From Chloroflexota bacterium (GTDB taxonomy: Bacteria; Chloroflexota; Dehalococcoidia; FW602-bin16), in assembly GCA_004297765.1 (NCBI GenBank), contig SCTZ01000071.1, positions 1 through 64,000 on the forward strand: a stretch of DNA of 64,000 bases, read 5' to 3'. Below are positions 59,205 through 64,000 of this stretch, piece by piece. Both the position numbers and the translations under genes were made by a program. Under the pieces are notes generated by a model that was not told the origin of the DNA, made no database searches, and was given only the letters and a program-made list of their open reading frames with translations. Position 1 is the stretch's first letter; each line of letters opens with the position of its first letter.

Positions 59205-59678
59205 TTACCTCCCTGGTGGCGCCTCGCCCATCGTGCGAGTCCAGGCTGTCTCCATGACTTTGCGAGCCATATATGTGGCCAACGTCAGACCTGCGCTGAC
59301 CATGATCCCCCACATCAGGCGCTTCATGAGCCCTTCGCTCCGCGTCGGTTCATGATGCTCCTCGTGCATCACCGCCTGACCTCCCAGACGAATCACTTTC
59401 CTGTTCGTGTCCTCGACGAGCGAGCCATGCTGCGCGGCGCCAAAGGGCCACACCCCACCACCCGGACCGTGCGAGCGCGTCCACAGGCTATAGAAAAGCA
59501 CTCCCAACCCTCCCAGCGCCGCGACACTCAACCCCAGGAACGCAAAGGGATGCCGTTTCGCCTGCTTTCTCACGTCGGTGGCCTCCGTCAGCCGATTCTC
59601 GAGCTCGGCGAGGACGTGGCTCGTGTCTTCACGCAGCCGTCTCAGGTCGCGCTCGAGCTCCCCCGATGTCTCACCCAT
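59205..59678 (-). CDS. DUF3618-like small membrane protein
   Basis: GETSGELERDLRRLREDTSHVLAELENRLTEATDVRKQAKRHPFAFLGLSVAALGGLGVLFY plus a second TM segment. Confidence 0.65.
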   Translation of the reverse strand: MGETSGELERDLRRLREDTSHVLAELENRLTEATDVRKQAKRHPFAFLGLSVAALGGLGVLFYSLWTRSHGPGGGVWPFGAAQHGSLVEDTNRKVIRLGGQAVMHEEHHEPTRSEGLMKRLMWGIMVSAGLTLATYMARKVMETAWTRTMGEAPPGR

Positions 59679-60043
59679 TCCATATTCTCCTTCACACTCT
59701 CCCGTGTCCGCGCCAGAGGATTCGTCACGATGCTATTCTTGCCACTCCATGCCAAAATGGACCCAACGATGCCCAGGATGATCGCGACGACAATCGCCGA
59801 TAGCCACCCCGGGATCAGCAGAGCCAGAGCAAAGATAGCCGCGACCACGAGAACGATCCAGGTCGTCAGCAGCAGCAGCGCGGCAACGACGAGGAGCTTG
59901 GCTCCCGAGATCGTCTGGAAGAGATTCTCTCGCGCCTCCACCCGCCCCAACTCGATCTGCTTCTCGACCAGCTCAGACACGTCATTGACCAGCCTTCCGA
60001 CCAGGTCAACCATGCTCAGTCCACGTAACTTGCCCTCTTGCAT
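59642..60043 (-). CDS. Phage_holin_3_6 / DUF1469-like membrane protein
   Basis: From ATG 60043: GLSMVDLVGRLVNDVSELVEKQIELGRVEARENLFQTISGAKLLVVAALLLLTTWIVLVVAAIFALALLIPGWLSAIVVAIILGIVG. Confidence 0.75.
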   Translation of the reverse strand: MQEGKLRGLSMVDLVGRLVNDVSELVEKQIELGRVEARENLFQTISGAKLLVVAALLLLTTWIVLVVAAIFALALLIPGWLSAIVVAIILGIVGSILAWSGKNSIVTNPLARTRESVKENMEWVRHRGSSSAT

Positions 60044-60270
60044 ACCCAGCACCCTCTTCCGCTCGGAAAGCTTCTCATCACGTGGCGGCAGGATATTCCG
60101 CCGTGCGGCTTCCCGCCGGGTATCATGACTCAGCCATTCACAACACTGGTGCAACCCCTGTGCCACGCGGAGTCTACTCGTCTGTCGCAGCCAAGCTGAC
60201 GGAACCCGCGTTTGACACCCGTCGCCCACCCTGCTATAAGTACCTTCGTCGATGATAGATCGCAAAGACG

Positions 60271-61533
60271 ATGAAATGTATCATGAAGTCTGAAATCGCA
60301 CCAACGGATCCCGCGCCCAACAACGAAGTGATCGCCAATCTACTTACACGCGGTGTCTCCGATATCATCCCCCGCGAGCTGGTGGAGCGCCGCCTACGAC
60401 GCGGCGATAGGCTCCGCATTTACTTCGGCGTCGATCCGACCAGCCCAGTGATCCACATCGGGCACACGGTCTGTCTACGCAAGCTGCGCGCCTTTCAGGA
60501 TGCCGGCCACGAGGTGATCCTGTTGATCGGCGACTTCACTGGACGCATCGGCGACCCCACCGATCGCAGCGCCACACGTGTCCAGCTGACCCATGAGCAG
60601 GTCCTGCAAAACGCGCGCACTTACAAAGAGCAGGCGGCCAAGATCCTGGACTTTGACTCTCCCACCAACCCGGTCGTGGTGCGCTTCAACGGGGAGTGGC
60701 TGGACAAGCTGACCTTCCGCGAGGTCCTGGAACTGGCGTCCGTCTTCACTGTGCAACAGATGGCCGAGCGCGACATGTACCAGCGCCGACTCGCCGAGAA
60801 CAAACCCATCGGACTACATGAGTTCCTCTACCCGCTCATGCAGGGCTACGACAGTGTGGCCCTGGAAACGGACGGCGAGATCGGCGGTACCGATCAAACC
60901 TTTAACATGCTGGCCGGACGGACCTTGCTGCAGGTCCTGAAGGGCAAGGAGAAGTTCGTCATCACGATGCCTCTGCTGGAGGGCACCGACGGCCGCAAGA
61001 TGAGCAAGAGCTTCGGAAACGTGATTGGCGTCAGCGATCCCCCCTCCGATATGTACGGGCGTGTTATGTCGCTCAAGGACGAGCTCATCATCAAGTACTT
61101 CGAGCTGTGCACCAACGTGCCAGACGCCGAGATCGCCGCCATGCGGGCACAACTGGAAGCAGGCGTCAACCCCATGCTCCTCAAGAAGCGACTGGCCCGC
61201 CAGATCGTGACAGAGTTCCACAGCGCAGAGGACGCCGCGGCCGCCGAGCGCGATTTCGAGCGCGTGGTACAGGCCCGTGAGGTACCGGAGGAGATCCCGG
61301 AGGTACGGCTAGACAGCCTGCGCGACCTGACCATGGTCGACCTCGTGCTGGCGTGCGCTCTGGCCCCGAGCCGAAGCGCGGCCCGTCGACTGGTGGAACA
61401 AGGAGGCGTGGAGATCGACGGCACGCGCATCACCGATCCTCGAGCGCCCGCGCAGGTCCGCAATGGCTCCATCGTGCGCGGCGGCAAGCGCAAGTATGTG
61501 CGCATCTCCATACCAGCCAACCTGACGGTTTGA
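60271..61533 (+). CDS. tyrS: Tyrosyl-tRNA synthetase
   Basis: YFGVDPTSPVIHIGHTVCLRKLRAFQDAGHEVILLIGDFTGRIGDPTDRSATR; GRKMSKSFGNVIG; C-terminal S4-like domain. Confidence 0.96.
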   Translation: MKCIMKSEIAPTDPAPNNEVIANLLTRGVSDIIPRELVERRLRRGDRLRIYFGVDPTSPVIHIGHTVCLRKLRAFQDAGHEVILLIGDFTGRIGDPTDRSATRVQLTHEQVLQNARTYKEQAAKILDFDSPTNPVVVRFNGEWLDKLTFREVLELASVFTVQQMAERDMYQRRLAENKPIGLHEFLYPLMQGYDSVALETDGEIGGTDQTFNMLAGRTLLQVLKGKEKFVITMPLLEGTDGRKMSKSFGNVIGVSDPPSDMYGRVMSLKDELIIKYFELCTNVPDAEIAAMRAQLEAGVNPMLLKKRLARQIVTEFHSAEDAAAAERDFERVVQAREVPEEIPEVRLDSLRDLTMVDLVLACALAPSRSAARRLVEQGGVEIDGTRITDPRAPAQVRNGSIVRGGKRKYVRISIPANLTV

Positions 61534-61613
61534 CAGGGCTGGAGGGCCAGGGCTACACTTTAGAGTGGATAGCGCATTCAAAGCTGCTCCAGGTCCAGAA
61601 TGGAGGCGCGGGG

Positions 61614-62801
61614 ATGGCGAAGTTCGTTGCCGGTCTTGAAGATGTCATCGCGTTGGAGTCGTCGATCTGCCTGGTGGACGGCACCCACGGGAAGCTCTAC
61701 TACCGGGGCTACTCGATCGAGGAACTGGCGGCCCACTCGACGTTCGAGGAGACGGCCTACCTCCTCTGGTTTGGCGAGCTCCCCACCAGCTTCCAGCTCA
61801 AGGATGTAGAAGACAGCCTCCTCGACAACCGCGAGTTTCCCGGGGAAGTGCTGGATATTATCCGGGACTTCCCGCCGACGGCTACGCCCATGGAGGTCCT
61901 GCGGACCGTAGTCTCCGCCCTGTCCTCGTTCGACCGTAACGCCTGCTACTTCTCGCGCGAAGCCGACCTGTGCAAAACGATGCGCCTGACGGCCCAGATC
62001 CCGGTGGCGGTGGCAGCACACCATCGCATCCGCTCCGGGCTGCCGGTGATGACGCCACGCGCGGAGCTCGGCCACGCGGCCAACTTCCTCTACATGCTGC
62101 AAGGAATCGAGCCGGACGCTGTGAGCGCCCGCGCCTTCGACGTCGCCTTGGTTCTGCACGCCGACCACGAGCTGAACGCATCGACCTTCGCCGCACGCGT
62201 CAGCGCGGGAACCCTGGCCGACATGTATTCGTCCATCACCTCGGCCATCGGCACCCTGGCCGGGCCGCTCCACGGCGGAGCCAATCAGCAGGTCATGCAG
62301 ATGCTGGAGGAGATCGGCGACATGGCGCGTGTTGAGGAGTACGTCGACCGGACTTTGAAGGAGAAGAAGCGCGTGATGGGCTTCGGCCACCGCGTGTACG
62401 ACACGACCGACCCCCGTGCGGAAGTGCTCAGGCAACTCTCGCAGGAGGTCGGGGCCAGCAAAGGCGACCTCAGATGGTTCGAGATCTCCGAGAAGATAAG
62501 AGAAACGGTCTGGCGCAAGAAGCAGTTGTACCCTAACGTGGACTTCTACTCAGCGTCCTTGTACCACGTCCTAGGCATCCCTCACGATCTCTTTACACCC
62601 GTTTTCGCGATCAGCCGGATCGCGGGCTGGACGGCCCACGTCCTGGAGCAGTATGCCAACAACCGCCTGATTCGCCCGCGCGCCGAGTACGTCGGACCGC
62701 GTAACCGCCAGTACGTTCCAATTGACGACCGTGGTGAGTATCCCGTCCTGCCCGAGTTGCGCGACCAAGAATCACCACAGGAGGGAACTCAGACACAATA
62801 G
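61614..62801 (+). CDS. Citrate synthase
   Basis: From ATG 61614: AKFVAGLEDVIALESSICLVDGTHGKLYYRGYSIEELA...LHADHELNASTFAARV...GPLHGGANQQVMQMLEEI...KKRVMGFGHRVY. The 61353 start overlaps tyrS and looks too long. Confidence 0.95.
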   Translation: MAKFVAGLEDVIALESSICLVDGTHGKLYYRGYSIEELAAHSTFEETAYLLWFGELPTSFQLKDVEDSLLDNREFPGEVLDIIRDFPPTATPMEVLRTVVSALSSFDRNACYFSREADLCKTMRLTAQIPVAVAAHHRIRSGLPVMTPRAELGHAANFLYMLQGIEPDAVSARAFDVALVLHADHELNASTFAARVSAGTLADMYSSITSAIGTLAGPLHGGANQQVMQMLEEIGDMARVEEYVDRTLKEKKRVMGFGHRVYDTTDPRAEVLRQLSQEVGASKGDLRWFEISEKIRETVWRKKQLYPNVDFYSASLYHVLGIPHDLFTPVFAISRIAGWTAHVLEQYANNRLIRPRAEYVGPRNRQYVPIDDRGEYPVLPELRDQESPQEGTQTQ

Positions 62802-63250
62802 CATACCTCGTCGCATCGTTCTCGTCCTCGAATCCTGGTCGTCATCGGCGTCGTGCACCTCTCCCGCACGCCGCCTACTGCCTATCGTTGGCTCAAGCGT
62901 TCGATCCTCATATCCATCTACTTCGTCCAACCCTTCCTATGTGCAGTCTGAGATTGCGTTCCCGATCTTAAGAGGTGACCGAGCGGCGTTCAGCCGGAGT
63001 CCGTATTCATCGTGAAGCTGAGCATAGTGACCCTTGTTCAGCAGGCAGTGCGAGATATGGGATGGCATAACCCTGATCACCTGTATAGTCTGCCATTCCC
63101 AGCGATGAGTCACCAACGACGATACGTCCGCCAACCGGTCAATGCATAGTATCAGCGCGCAACATCGCTACTGCCACTCCGCCGACTCCACGTTTGCAGG
63201 CGCGTGCCAGAGTCGCCTGGGGATTCGTAACGCCTGGAAGGCCAGCACGG

Positions 63251-63279
63251 TTGCGTGCGAAGGTCGCGTGGAGTACAAT
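63251..63279 (+). promoter_or_regulatory. Sigma70-type promoter for the EF-G-like gene
   Basis: TTGCGT (63251-63256), 17-nt spacer, TACAAT (63274-63279). Confidence 0.5.
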
Positions 63280-63323
63280 ATCGTTTGTCTTTCCCAGCGT
63301 TCCAAACTCCTGAAGGAGGACTT

Positions 63324-64000
63324 ATGAAGCAATACGGAGTGGATGCATTAAGGAACGTCGGACTTTTCTCTCACGGCGGCGCCGGCAAGACCTCGCTGGC
63401 TGAGGCCGTGCTGTTCAACTCCGGAGCAATCAATCGGCTGGGCAAAGTTGATGAAGGCAACACAGTTTCGGATTTCGACCCCGACGAAATTAGACGCCAT
63501 ATTTCGATCAACGTCTCTGTTGTTCCCTTCGAGTGGAAAGGTTATAAGGTCAATATCATCGATACTCCCGGCTACGCCGACTTCGTCGGCGAAGTCAAAG
63601 AGGGCATGCGGGTCTCCGATGCCGCCTGCATCCTGCTCGACGCCGTCGGCGGCGTAGAGGTCGGCACAGAGGCCATGTGGACCTACGCCGATGCCCACGA
63701 GCTGCCGCGCATGTTGGTCGTGAACAGGATGGACCGCGAGAACGCCGATTTCTTCCGAGTCCTCGAGCAGGTCAAGAGCCGCTTCGGCAAGAGCTGCGTC
63801 GCACTCAATATGCCCATCGGCGCCCAGGCGAGCTTTGACGGCGTCGTCGATCTGATCTCGATGAAAGCCCTGCGCGGCACCAAGGGGGAGGAGGGGACTG
63901 TCCCCACCGATCTGGCCGATCAGGCGGCTTCTCTGCGCGAGCAACTCGTCGAAGCCATCGCCGAGACAGACGACGAGCTGATCACGAAGTACCTGGAGGG
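63324..64000 (+). CDS. Elongation factor G / EF-G-like GTPase, truncated by window edge
   Basis: From ATG 63324 (AAGGAGG upstream): MKQYGVDALRNVGLFSHGGAGKTSLAEAVLFNSGAINRLGKVDEGNTVSDFDPDEIRRHISINVSVVPFEWKGYKVNIIDTPGYADFVGEV...VVNRMDRE. Not in the ORF track (no stop). Confidence 0.93.
   Translation, partial: MKQYGVDALRNVGLFSHGGAGKTSLAEAVLFNSGAINRLGKVDEGNTVSDFDPDEIRRHISINVSVVPFEWKGYKVNIIDTPGYADFVGEVKEGMRVSDAACILLDAVGGVEVGTEAMWTYADAHELPRMLVVNRMDRENADFFRVLEQVKSRFGKSCVALNMPIGAQASFDGVVDLISMKALRGTKGEEGTVPTDLADQAASLREQLVEAIAETDDELITKYLE

Noticed and set aside
59127-60128. 333-aa plus-strand ORF
   Set aside because: Antisense of the DUF3618-like and holin-like genes, which have coherent TM and coding features.

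Overview
High-GC bacterial chromosome segment with Chloroflexota-like gene content (inferred from gene families only). Coding density is high on both strands. Housekeeping genes: thrB (truncated at the left edge), UPF0182, murJ, gyrA, hpt, fhaA/fhaB/ftsW-like, pyrimidine phosphorylase, relA/spoT, uvrA, pth, tyrS, citrate synthase, and an EF-G-like gene truncated at the right edge. Clusters: (i) a nucleotide-sugar/exopolysaccharide cluster at about 13.1-21.0 kb; (ii) a late cobalamin operon (cobO-cobT-cobS-cbiB-cobD-cobQ-cobU-pduX-like) behind a promoter, cobalamin riboswitch and terminator at 48.3-56.4 kb; (iii) a PIN/Phd-like toxin-antitoxin pair with a palindromic operator; (iv) a Ser/Thr kinase with a large repeated membrane region, divergent from an FHA-winged-helix regulator. 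The best candidate for an undescribed system is a minus-strand run at 9.7-12.9 kb: a LigD-type phosphoesterase domain protein, a PHP phosphoesterase, a SIR2-like protein with a GAF-like C-terminus, and a small basic protein. Other notable observations are a 12-blade NHL lipoprotein gene split by one in-frame TGA after blade 6, a Fic gene remnant lacking its catalytic core, and several palindromic or short-period intergenic repeats, two of them inside the B12 operon. All family calls come from reading motifs in the translations; no database search was run.
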